This document shows positions 1 to 5,879 of a DNA stretch of 5,879 bases, one piece after another. The notes under the pieces were generated by a model. It was not told the DNA's origin. It saw only the letters and a program-made list of their open reading frames with translations, and did no database searches. The stretch lies in NCBI GenBank assembly GCA_945788675.1, contig CALZMY010000036.1:1-5879 (forward strand). Direction: 5' to 3'. Both the position numbers and the translations under genes were made by a program. The DNA comes from an uncultured Gammaproteobacteria bacterium. GTDB lineage: Bacteria > Pseudomonadota > Gammaproteobacteria > SZUA-140. How positions within the stretch are numbered: the stretch's first letter is position 1; the number at the start of each line of letters is the position of its first letter.

Positions 1-130
1 CGAAATTAGTCTGAGGCAGATTCGTACTGGCTGGCGTGATAATGAATCCATCGAAGTGCTGGCAGGTCTGGATGAGGGTGAACTGGTTGCCCTTGACCCG
101 ATTGCTGCCGGCATTGCACTCAAGCAGTAA
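1..130 (+). CDS. RND efflux periplasmic adaptor (membrane fusion protein), C-terminal end only
   Basis: The open frame enters from the left edge (first full codon at 2) and ends at TAA 128-130, giving the last 42 residues. The fragment contains IRTGWRDNESIEVLAGLDEG and ends in GIALKQ. This matches the membrane-proximal end of HlyD/AcrA-type adaptors, which typically reads R-x-G-x(n)-V-E-V-L-x-G-L-x-x-G-E followed by a hydrophobic turn and a short tail. Such adaptors link an inner-membrane RND pump to an outer-membrane channel across the periplasm. The stop lies 15 bases before the ATG of a full RND pump gene on the same strand, the usual adaptor-pump operon order, and this supports the call more than the short fragment does. 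The signal peptide or lipobox, hairpin and lipoyl domains lie outside the window. Confidence 0.85.
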   Translation, partial: EISLRQIRTGWRDNESIEVLAGLDEGELVALDPIAAGIALKQ

Positions 131-131
131 T

Positions 132-138
132 AGAAAGG
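132..138 (+). promoter_or_regulatory. ribosome binding site of the RND pump gene
   Basis: AGAAAGG lies just after the adaptor stop codon, 7 bases before ATG 146. It is a purine-rich near-consensus Shine-Dalgarno site and supports ATG 146 as the start. There is no room for a separate promoter between the two genes, so the pump is presumably translated from the adaptor transcript. Confidence 0.65.
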
Positions 139-145
139 CACCGCG

Positions 146-3100
146 ATGAGCAAGGATAAGCTGGGTATCTCGGGTGCAATCGCAGAAAAGTTTCTGCGTA
201 ATGAATTGACACCACTGCTGGCATTAGTCGGAATCTTGATGGGTCTCTTTGCGGTGCTGGTGACACCGCGCGAAGAAGAACCTCAAATCGAAGTCACCTT
301 TGCCAATGTCTTTATCCCTTATCCAGGTGCGACAGCCGTTGAAGTGGAACACCTGGTCAGCACACCCGCAGAGCAGGTGTTGTCGGAAATAAGAGGGGTG
401 GAGCATGTCTATTCTGTTTCACGCCCCGGCATGTCGGTACTCACTGTTCAGTTCGAAGTCGGTGAAGACCGCACCCAGAGTATTGTCAATCTCTATAATC
501 AGATCTACTCCAATGAAGACTGGTTGCCACCGGGACTGGGCGTGGGGCGTGCCATCGTCAAACCCAAGGGGATCGATGATGTGCCCATCGTCAGCCTGAC
601 CCTGTGGACACAGGATACAGCCAGGGCCGGCTATGAACTGCAACAGGTTGGCCACACCATCGAGTCCGAACTGAAGCGAGTACCCGGCACGCGCGATATC
701 TATACCATTGGCGGGCCGGATCAGGTAGTCCATATTCTGCTCGATCCACAGCGCATGGCCGGTTATAACATCGCCTTTGACGATCTACGTACCGCCTTAA
801 TGACCGCCAATGCCACTCGTGACGCAGGTGCATTAGTCAGCAACAATCGCGAAATCGAAATCCAGGCGGGCAGCTTTCTGACGACAGCGGCAGAGGTTTC
901 AACACTGGTCATTGGTCTACATAACGGCTCACCCGTTTATCTGAATGATGTGGCCGACGTGTCACTTGGCCCGGATCAGCCCGAACAGTTTGTCTGGTTT
1001 GGTCACGGCGCGGCATCCACTCACACTACCAGGGGCGAATTTCCGGCAGTCACCATCGCCATTGCCAAACAGCCGGGCACCAATGCCGCCGCCATTGCGG
1101 AACGGGTGATCGAACGGGTTGAGCAGATCCGCGGGGTATTTATACCCGACGGGATCGAGGTAAGTGTGACGCGAAATTACGGTGCGACCGCAACTGACAA
1201 GGCGATGACCCTGATTAAAAAACTGACCTTCGCCACCGCTTCAGTGGTATTACTGGTGTTTTTCGCCCTTGGCAGGCGCGAGGCGCTGATCGTCGGCACC
1301 GCAGTGGTCATTACATTAATGATAACCCTGTTCGCATCATGGGCCTGGGGCTTCACCCTTAATCGCGTTTCGCTGTTTGCGCTGATCTTTTCGATCGGGA
1401 TACTGGTGGATGACGCCATCGTCGTGGTCGAAAATATTCATCGTCACAAACAGATGAGCGACAAGCGGTTGTTAGCAGTCATCCCGCAGGCGGTCGATGA
1501 AGTGGGTGGGCCGACGATCCTGGCGACCTTTACCGTCATTGCAGCCCTGTTGCCGATGGCCTTTGTCTCCGGCCTGATGGGGCCCTACATGAGTCCGATC
1601 CCGATCAATGCCAGTATGGGGATGTTCATTTCGTTGGCGGTGGCCTTTGTTGTCACGCCGTGGTTGACCTATAAGGTCTTCAGCAGGCGTGATGAAAAGC
1701 GTGAGCAACATCAGGAACAGAACGATCATCGCCTTTATGGCCTTTTCAAACGCATCGTTGGGCCATTCCTGGCGGGCGGTTCAGGTCGCGCTCGGCGCTG
1801 GGGGCTATTTGGTGGCGTGATACTGTTGATCATGGTTGCGGTCAGCCTGGTCTTTTTTAAACTGGTCATCCTCAAGATGTTACCGTTCGACAATAAGTCG
1901 GAATTTCAGGTGATCGTCGACATGCCTGAAGGCAGCACTGTCGAACAGACCAATCGAGTATTGCAGGCGTTAGGGAAACACATCGCTACCGTGCCTGAAG
2001 TGACCGACTATCAGGTCTATGCAGGCACTGCCGCACCGATCAATTTCAATGGTCTGGTACGGCAGTACTATCTGCGTAGCGGCGCAAATGTGGGTGATAT
2101 CCAGGTCAACCTGGTTCATCGAACTGAACGTGATCGCAAGAGTCATGAGATAGCCCTGTCGGTGCGTCAACCGCTGCAGCAGATCGGTCAACGTTTCGAT
2201 GCCAACATCAAAATCGTTGAAGTGCCGCCGGGTCCGCCGGTACAGGCACCCCTGGTGGCCGAGGTGTATGGCCTCGACTACCAGGGCCAGATCAAAGTCG
2301 CTAAACAGGTGCGTGACATTTTTGAAAAAACCGACGAAGTGGTCGATGTGGACGACAGTGTCGAACACCGCGCACCACGACTGATCGTTGAAGTCGATCG
2401 ACACAAGGCAGCGCTACTGGGCGTGACACAACAAACCGTCATCGCTGCATTGAACACCGCGATTGGTGGCGAAGATATCGGCTACCTGCACGGCACCACC
2501 AATAAGTATGCGATGCCGTTACGCGTCGAACTGCCAGTGGCAAGGAAGGCCGATGCCAATATCATCCTTGACCTGGAAGTGCGTAGTCAAACTGGGGCGT
2601 TAGTGCGGCTGTCAGAAATCGTGTCTGTGATCGACAGCGAACGCGAATACACCATCTATCATAAGGATCTGTTGCCGGTAGTATTCGTCACCGGTGATGT
2701 CGCGGGCAAAACCGACAGTCCGCTGTATGGCATGTTCGATATTTTAAGCACGTTAAGTGACACACCGGTGCATGGCGATAACGTACTCGATCAAACGCTA
2801 TTGAGTCAGCCCGAAAACCCCTATCGTTATAGCCTCAAGTGGGATGGCGAGTGGCAGATCACCTATGAGACCTTCCGTGACATGGGCATCGCCTATGGCG
2901 TCGGCATGATCCTGATTTACCTGCTGGTAGTGGCCCAGTTCCGTTCCTATCTGGTACCGCTGATCATCATGACACCCATCCCGTTGACCATCATCGGCGT
3001 CATGCCGGGTCACGCGCTGCTCGGTGCCAACTTCACCGCCACTTCGATGATCGGCATGATTGCGCTGGCTGGCATCATCGTTCGCAACTCGATTTTGTTA

Positions 3101-3349
3101 GTGGACTTTATTAACAAAACCGTGTCCGCTGGCGCACCATTTGAAGAGGCGGTGATTCGTGCCGGTGCGGTACGCGCCAAACCGATTGTGTTAACCGCAC
3201 TGGCAGCGATGATCGGCGCCATTTTCATTCTCGATGACCCGATCTTCAACGGGCTTGCTATCTCACTGATCTTCGGTATCTTCGTCTCTACCCTACTGAC
3301 ACTATTGGTGATCCCGGTGATGTATTACGCCTTTATGCGTAATAGATAG
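146..3349 (+). CDS. RND-family efflux pump, inner-membrane permease subunit (AcrB/HAE type)
   Basis: The product has 1067 residues, close to AcrB (about 1050), and appears intact. It is a proton-driven trimeric pump that would export substrate from the periplasm or membrane through an adaptor and an outer-membrane channel. Visible topology is typical: TM1 at about 21-40, a large periplasmic loop 41-355, TM2-TM6 at about 357-510, TM7 at about 553-575, a second periplasmic loop 576-908, and TM8-TM12 at about 911-1062. TM4 contains GILVDDAIVVVENIHRH (418-434). D422/D423 correspond to the AcrB proton-relay pair D407/D408. The double Asp favours the hydrophobic/amphiphilic (HAE) type over heavy-metal CusA-like pumps. 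In TM10, IIVRNSILLVDF places R980 where AcrB has K940. R1010 and T1017 align with AcrB R971 and T978. Other notable stretches are PREEEPQI (41-48) after TM1 and KMLPFDNKSEFQVIVDMPEG (577-596) after TM7. The gene follows the adaptor gene by 15 bases. Substrate is unknown, and no regulator or outer-membrane partner is in the window. Confidence 0.95.
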   Translation: MSKDKLGISGAIAEKFLRNELTPLLALVGILMGLFAVLVTPREEEPQIEVTFANVFIPYPGATAVEVEHLVSTPAEQVLSEIRGVEHVYSVSRPGMSVLTVQFEVGEDRTQSIVNLYNQIYSNEDWLPPGLGVGRAIVKPKGIDDVPIVSLTLWTQDTARAGYELQQVGHTIESELKRVPGTRDIYTIGGPDQVVHILLDPQRMAGYNIAFDDLRTALMTANATRDAGALVSNNREIEIQAGSFLTTAAEVSTLVIGLHNGSPVYLNDVADVSLGPDQPEQFVWFGHGAASTHTTRGEFPAVTIAIAKQPGTNAAAIAERVIERVEQIRGVFIPDGIEVSVTRNYGATATDKAMTLIKKLTFATASVVLLVFFALGRREALIVGTAVVITLMITLFASWAWGFTLNRVSLFALIFSIGILVDDAIVVVENIHRHKQMSDKRLLAVIPQAVDEVGGPTILATFTVIAALLPMAFVSGLMGPYMSPIPINASMGMFISLAVAFVVTPWLTYKVFSRRDEKREQHQEQNDHRLYGLFKRIVGPFLAGGSGRARRWGLFGGVILLIMVAVSLVFFKLVILKMLPFDNKSEFQVIVDMPEGSTVEQTNRVLQALGKHIATVPEVTDYQVYAGTAAPINFNGLVRQYYLRSGANVGDIQVNLVHRTERDRKSHEIALSVRQPLQQIGQRFDANIKIVEVPPGPPVQAPLVAEVYGLDYQGQIKVAKQVRDIFEKTDEVVDVDDSVEHRAPRLIVEVDRHKAALLGVTQQTVIAALNTAIGGEDIGYLHGTTNKYAMPLRVELPVARKADANIILDLEVRSQTGALVRLSEIVSVIDSEREYTIYHKDLLPVVFVTGDVAGKTDSPLYGMFDILSTLSDTPVHGDNVLDQTLLSQPENPYRYSLKWDGEWQITYETFRDMGIAYGVGMILIYLLVVAQFRSYLVPLIIMTPIPLTIIGVMPGHALLGANFTATSMIGMIALAGIIVRNSILLVDFINKTVSAGAPFEEAVIRAGAVRAKPIVLTALAAMIGAIFILDDPIFNGLAISLIFGIFVSTLLTLLVIPVMYYAFMRNR
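3323..3344. terminator. hairpin at the end of the RND gene, possible weak bidirectional terminator
   Basis: TATTACGC (3323-3330) and GCGTAATA (3337-3344) form a perfect 8-bp inverted repeat with a 6-base loop, CTTTAT. The hairpin lies in the last codons of the pump gene, and the converging leuA gene ends 16 bases further on. The stem is only moderately GC-rich and neither strand has a T-run directly after it, so it is not a canonical Rho-independent terminator. It is nevertheless the only clear stem found at this convergent junction. It could slow transcripts from both sides, protect 3' ends, or be chance in coding sequence. Confidence 0.35.
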
Positions 3350-3360
3350 TTAAAAAGCAT

Positions 3361-5040
3361 TCAAGCCACCGACTGTTCCTCAGCGACTTGCACACCATCG
3401 CGATTCAATGCCGAGATCACCGCTTTCAGTGATGCACTCACGGTATCGTGATCGAGTGCGGCACCGCTGATGCGTCTGCCCGCCACCTCCAGCTGTACAT
3501 AGGCAATCGCCTCGGCATCGGTGCCCTCTTCCAGCGCGTGTTCGCTATAATCGGTCACCTTGAGTGACTGGCCGCTGTGACGACTCCAGGCATCGATAAA
3601 TGCGGAAATCGCCCCTTCACCTTCGCCATTGATCGCCTGCGCAATGCCTTGCGTGTTGATATGCACATCAATCGTATCGCGTGAACCATTATTATCAAGT
3701 TGATATCCGGTCAACGTCACTGGTGACCGGTCTTTCACAAAGTGATCAACAAAAAGCTGGTAGATTGTCTTTCCATCGACCACGCCCCCCTGCGCCTCAC
3801 TCACCTGCTGCACCAACACAGCCAGCTCCCCCTGCATCCAGCGCGGCAAGTTGAGACCGTAGTCACGCTCCAGCACAAAGGCGACGCCTCCCTTGCCGGA
3901 CTGACTGTTGACGCGAATGATCGCACGGTAGTCACGCCCCAGGTCTGCGGGATCGATCGGCAAATAGGCCACCTGCCACGGCTCGTTACCACGCTGCTGG
4001 CGCAGACATTTTCGAATCGCATCCTGATGACTACCGGAGAAGGCGGTATAGACCAATTCACCGATCCACGGGTGGCGTGGATTCACTGGAAGTTGCGTGC
4101 ACTCGGTGGCGACGCGAATGATCTCGTCCGGGTTTGACAGATCCAGTTCAGGATCGATCCCCTGGCTATAGAGGTTCATCGCCATCGTGATCACATCCAT
4201 GTTGCCGGTGCGTTCACCATTGCCGAGTAAAGTACCCTCGACACGATCGGCCCCGGCCATCAATCCTAATTCGGCAGCAGCGACGGCGCAACCGCGATCA
4301 TTGTGGGTATGCAGCGAAACAATAATGCTGTCGCGTCGGCTGATGTGGGTACAGAAATACTCCACCTGATCGGCAAACAGATTAGGTGTCGCTGACTCGA
4401 CCGTTGCAGGCAAATTGATAATGCATTTATTCACTGGGGTCGGCCGCCACACATCAAGCACCGCCTCGCACACCTCTATCGCATAATCCATCTCGGTGTT
4501 GGTAAAACTTTCCGGCGAATACTGGAACTGCCATTGGGTCTCGGGATAGTTGCCTGCCTGCTCTTTCACCCACTCGGCACCGCACACCGCAATGTTGGTT
4601 ACACCGTCACGCTCCATGCCGAAGACTCGTTCACGCTGCACCGTAGAGGTTGAGTTGTAAACATGCACAATGGCTCGTCTGACGCCTTTCAATGCCTCGA
4701 AAGTTCTGGCGATCAACGCCTCGCGCGCCTGCACCAGGACCTGCACCTGCACGTCATCAGGTATCTGATCTTCTTCAACTAACCAGCGTGCAAAGTCATA
4801 ATCGGCCTGGCTCGCAGCGGGAAAACCGATCTCGATCTGTTTAAAACCGAGCTTCAACAGCAACGCCCACATCCTGCGCTTCTGCGCCACGTTCATCGGT
4901 TCAAGCAACGCCTGATTGCCATCACGCAGATCGACACTGGCCCAGGTGGGCGCCTGTTCGATACGACGAGATGGCCATTGGCGGTCGCTGATCGGCACTG
5001 CCGGGGCCGCCCGGTATTTACGGTGATCAAAGCGCTTCAC
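3361..5040 (-). CDS. leuA: 2-isopropylmalate synthase (long form)
   Basis: This enzyme condenses acetyl-CoA with 2-oxoisovalerate to give 2-isopropylmalate, the committed step of leucine synthesis in the cytosol. From GTG 5040 the protein has 559 residues, normal for the long (Mycobacterium/yeast-like) LeuA form. A TIM-barrel domain opens with SVDLRDGNQ (35-43), where R39/D40 are catalytic and metal residues. It continues with QYSPESF (173-179, E177), HTHNDRG (244-250; H244 and H246 are metal ligands) and GNGERTGN (273-280, N280 metal ligand). FSGSHQD (334-340) supplies the catalytic H338. The spacings agree with the M. tuberculosis enzyme residues D81, E218, H285, H287, N321 and H379. NSQSGKGG (378-385) marks the linker region. 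Residues from about 438 to 552 form the C-terminal LeuA dimer/allosteric domain, so leucine feedback is expected. In-frame upstream starts exist (ATG 5061, ATG 5070, TTG 5109), but GTG 5040 has the best ribosome binding site and gives the family-like N-terminus KRFDHRKYR. It is divergent from an Lrp-like regulator. Confidence 0.96.
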   Translation of the reverse strand: MKRFDHRKYRAAPAVPISDRQWPSRRIEQAPTWASVDLRDGNQALLEPMNVAQKRRMWALLLKLGFKQIEIGFPAASQADYDFARWLVEEDQIPDDVQVQVLVQAREALIARTFEALKGVRRAIVHVYNSTSTVQRERVFGMERDGVTNIAVCGAEWVKEQAGNYPETQWQFQYSPESFTNTEMDYAIEVCEAVLDVWRPTPVNKCIINLPATVESATPNLFADQVEYFCTHISRRDSIIVSLHTHNDRGCAVAAAELGLMAGADRVEGTLLGNGERTGNMDVITMAMNLYSQGIDPELDLSNPDEIIRVATECTQLPVNPRHPWIGELVYTAFSGSHQDAIRKCLRQQRGNEPWQVAYLPIDPADLGRDYRAIIRVNSQSGKGGVAFVLERDYGLNLPRWMQGELAVLVQQVSEAQGGVVDGKTIYQLFVDHFVKDRSPVTLTGYQLDNNGSRDTIDVHINTQGIAQAINGEGEGAISAFIDAWSRHSGQSLKVTDYSEHALEEGTDAEAIAYVQLEVAGRRISGAALDHDTVSASLKAVISALNRDGVQVAEEQSVA

Positions 5041-5046
5041 TATCGA

Positions 5047-5051
5047 CTCCT
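5047..5051 (-). promoter_or_regulatory. leuA ribosome binding site that decides the GTG start
   Basis: On the minus strand AGGAG is followed by six bases and then GTG at 5040-5038, an ideal Shine-Dalgarno arrangement. The ATG at 5061 and the ATG at 5070 have only weak GA-rich sequence (AAAGAG) upstream at unsuitable or poor spacing, and the TTG at 5109 has none. Starting at 5040 removes 23 residues from the longest possible frame, and those residues (rich in Tyr, Cys, Ser) do not look like LeuA. Confidence 0.75.
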
Positions 5052-5127
5052 GCTGATTCATTACGCGCATCACTCTTTGCGCTGATAGACAGGAGAAATA
5101 ATAAACCAATTAACAAGGAGTTATCTT

Positions 5128-5148
5128 GCTAATATTTCAAATATAAGC
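5128..5148. repeat. 21-bp imperfect palindrome, candidate Lrp-like operator
   Basis: GCT (5128-5130) pairs with AGC (5146-5148), and ATATTT (5132-5137) pairs with AAATAT (5139-5144), around a single central C at 5138. Only the A/A pair at 5131/5145 fails, so nine of ten arm positions are symmetric. The two-fold symmetry and AT-rich centre fit recognition by a dimeric helix-turn-helix protein such as the Lrp-like product encoded next door. AT-rich sequence forms such palindromes by chance more readily, but the GC-containing outer arms make this one stronger. Confidence 0.5.
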
Positions 5149-5172
5149 CACTATATAGCAATATTATTTCAA

Positions 5173-5178
5173 TATACT
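5173..5178 (+). promoter_or_regulatory. possible -10 box for the Lrp-like gene
   Basis: TATACT matches the sigma-70 -10 consensus at five of six positions and would give a leader of roughly 45 bases before ATG 5229. No good -35 hexamer sits 16-18 bases upstream, so the promoter would be weak or activator-dependent. The candidate directly adjoins the second TATTTCAA copy, so a bound regulator could occlude it. In such AT-rich DNA other -10-like hexamers are present, so this is tentative. Confidence 0.25.
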
Positions 5179-5228
5179 CGAATTAATTAGCATAAATACA
5201 GTTCTCCACCATTAGTCAGAGATCAGCC

Positions 5229-5699
5229 ATGCCCCTAGACCGCTACGACCAACAGATTTTGAAGATCCTGCAACAGGATGGACACATCAGTAATCAGGCA
5301 CTCTCCGAACGCATCGGGCTGTCACCTTCGCCCTGTCTGCGCCGTGTCAAGGCGATGGAAGAGTGCGGCCTGATCGAAGGCTACCGCGCCATGGTCGATG
5401 CGAAGCAACTGGGGCTAACGCTAATGGCGCTGATCCATATCTCGATGGACCAACACACCCCGGAACGGTTCGCCAATTTTGAGAAACAGATCAGTCAGCT
5501 GGAGGAAGTCCTCGAGTGTCTACTGATCACCGGCCAGGCCGCCGACTACCAGCTCAAAGTGGTGGTGAAAGATATGGATGCCTTTCAGATGCTGCTGCTT
5601 AACAAGATCACCCGCATCGATGGGGTCAGCGGTGTGCATTCGAGCTTTGTATTACGCAAGGTGGTGGATAGAACGGCGCTGCCGCTGGGTGACAGTTAA
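5229..5699 (+). CDS. Lrp/AsnC-family transcriptional regulator
   Basis: The 156-residue product matches the usual Lrp/AsnC length (about 150-165). Residues 4-62 form the N-terminal winged helix-turn-helix: LDRYDQQILKILQQDGHIS opens it, SNQALSERIGLSPS (21-34) is the HTH core, and PCLRRVKAMEECGLIEGY (35-52) carries the recognition helix and wing. Residues from about 66 to 145 form the RAM effector-binding/oligomerisation domain, with the ITGQAADYQLKVVV segment (100-113; G102, D106, Y107) and GVSGVHSSFVLRKVVDRTAL (132-151). These proteins bind amino acids and assemble as octamers or hexadecamers that wrap AT-rich DNA. The start at ATG 5229 has a modest AGAGA site (5218-5222) six bases upstream, and the protein begins right at the conserved LD-x-x-D helix. 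The gene is divergent from leuA, so the likely roles are leucine or branched-chain amino acid-responsive control of leuA and autoregulation. It is closer in style to Lrp than to AsnC, but the effector is not deducible. Confidence 0.93.
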   Translation: MPLDRYDQQILKILQQDGHISNQALSERIGLSPSPCLRRVKAMEECGLIEGYRAMVDAKQLGLTLMALIHISMDQHTPERFANFEKQISQLEEVLECLLITGQAADYQLKVVVKDMDAFQMLLLNKITRIDGVSGVHSSFVLRKVVDRTALPLGDS

Positions 5700-5753
5700 G
5701 TGTTGTCTACAGCGCTAGCACCATCGCCACCACTTGGAATCCTTTACAAAACC

Positions 5754-5759
5754 AGGGAG
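5754..5759 (+). promoter_or_regulatory. ribosome binding site of the partial downstream gene
   Basis: AGGGAG lies seven bases before ATG 5767, a good Shine-Dalgarno site. The 67-bp gap after the regulator stop (5700-5766) shows no clear terminator or promoter, so cotranscription with the regulator is possible but not shown. Confidence 0.6.
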
Positions 5760-5766
5760 CATAGAG

Positions 5767-5879
5767 ATGAATGATGTGACCGCGTTAAACAATCAATTTG
5801 GCATTGGCAAAGCACTGATATTTGAAACAGCCTCGAGTGGGCAGACTATCGCCACTATCAATAACGAACAGGCCAGTGC
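5767..5879 (+). CDS. probable D-hexose-6-phosphate mutarotase (YeaD-like), N-terminal fragment
   Basis: The frame opens at ATG 5767 behind a good ribosome binding site and runs off the right edge after 37 codons plus two bases. The visible pattern LNNQFGIGKALIFETASSG followed by QTIATINNEQAS resembles the start of YeaD-type proteins, commonly L-N-x-x-F-G-I-x-G-x-x-x-F-E-x-G-x-G-G-L and then a beta strand with acidic and small residues. These galactose-mutarotase-fold enzymes interconvert the alpha and beta anomers of hexose 6-phosphates in the cytosol. The catalytic His, Asp and Glu residues lie beyond the window, so this rests on a short N-terminal match only. No functional link to leuA or the Lrp-like gene is evident. 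It could be another beta-sandwich protein. Confidence 0.55.
   Translation, partial: MNDVTALNNQFGIGKALIFETASSGQTIATINNEQAS

Larger units (their letters stand above)
5126..5193. repeat. helically phased short repeats in the lrp-leuA spacer
   Basis: TATTTCAA occurs at 5133-5140 and again at 5165-5172, 32 bp apart. TAGCAA at 5156-5161 and TAGCAT at 5188-5193 are also exactly 32 bp apart, and the inverted form TTGCTA lies at 5126-5131. A 32-bp step is about three DNA turns, which puts the copies on one face of the helix. TAGCAW matches the first six positions (YAGHAW) of the E. coli Lrp consensus, although the full 15-bp consensus is matched only partly (10 of 15 for the copy beginning at 5156). 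Confidence 0.45.
5101..5200. promoter_or_regulatory. AT-rich divergent control region between leuA and the Lrp-like gene
   Basis: The spacer between the two divergent starts is 188 bp (5041-5228). Its core 5101-5200 has 23 G or C bases out of 100, in strong contrast to the flanking genes. It must hold the promoters of both leuA and the regulator. It contains a 21-bp imperfect palindrome, two sets of motifs repeated at 32-bp steps, and A/T runs, features typical of Lrp/AsnC-family binding regions, where several dimers bind on one face of bent DNA. No convincing -35/-10 pair could be fixed for leuA. No leucine-rich leader peptide or attenuator hairpin was seen upstream of leuA. The assignment as an operator for the neighbouring regulator is inferred from arrangement. 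Confidence 0.6.

Noticed and set aside
1970..2404. 144-codon open frame on the - strand inside the RND pump gene
   Set aside because: Antisense to a conserved periplasmic loop of the pump, with no family resemblance or start signals. Other shorter frames in the pump gene are rejected for the same reason.
146..3349. Heavy-metal (CusA/CzcA) RND pump
   Set aside because: TM4 has the double aspartate VDDAIVVVEN instead of the single-Asp form of metal pumps, and no metal-binding methionine cluster was recognised in the periplasmic loops.
3742..4137. 131-codon open frame on the + strand, antisense to leuA
   Set aside because: It lies entirely within the well-supported leuA coding sequence, has no ribosome binding site of note, and its product has no recognisable domain. 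It is a shadow frame.
5115..5146. AAGGAG on the + strand followed by TTG at 5126 and a six-codon frame ending at TAA 5144-5146
   Set aside because: The site is consensus-like, but the peptide would be only six residues, starts at TTG and overlaps the palindrome. On the minus strand the same bases are just leader sequence. There is not enough to call a gene or leader peptide.
5041..5228. Leucine attenuation leader upstream of leuA
   Set aside because: Short minus-strand frames in the spacer lack runs of leucine codons, and no alternative stem pair with a T-run precedes the GTG start.
5691..5707. GACA/TGTC inverted repeat at the end of the Lrp-like gene as a terminator
   Set aside because: The stem is only 4 bp with a 9-base loop and has no T-run after it.

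Overview
This window comes from a bacterium, most likely a gammaproteobacterium. That placement is inferred from the protein family types and the moderate GC content, not from a phylogenetic marker. The window holds two complete biosynthesis or regulation genes, one complete transporter gene and two genes cut by the window edges. No mobile element, CRISPR array, tRNA or rRNA was seen.

Left part (1-3349, + strand): the last 42 codons of a periplasmic adaptor (membrane fusion protein) are followed after 15 bases by a full-length 1067-residue RND-type inner-membrane pump. The two look like one operon. The pump carries the paired TM4 aspartates of the drug and hydrophobic-compound RND type rather than the heavy-metal type. 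It has arginine at the TM10 position that is lysine in AcrB. Its substrate cannot be read from the sequence, and no outer-membrane channel gene is in view.

Middle part (3361-5040, - strand): a complete 2-isopropylmalate synthase gene (leuA, long form), the committed step of leucine biosynthesis, converges on the pump gene with only 11 bases between the stop codons. The best start is a GTG at 5040 preceded by a consensus ribosome binding site, which gives 559 residues.

Right part (5041-5879): a very AT-rich 188-bp divergent spacer separates leuA from an Lrp/AsnC-family regulator gene (5229-5699, + strand). The spacer holds a 21-bp imperfect palindrome and short motifs repeated at exactly 32-bp steps, about three helical turns. 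This suggests an operator where the Lrp-like protein controls leuA, itself, or both. Downstream on the same strand begins a gene whose first 37 codons resemble a D-hexose-6-phosphate mutarotase (YeaD-like).

Nothing here is clearly a previously undescribed system. The most informative piece is the lrp-leuA divergent control region.
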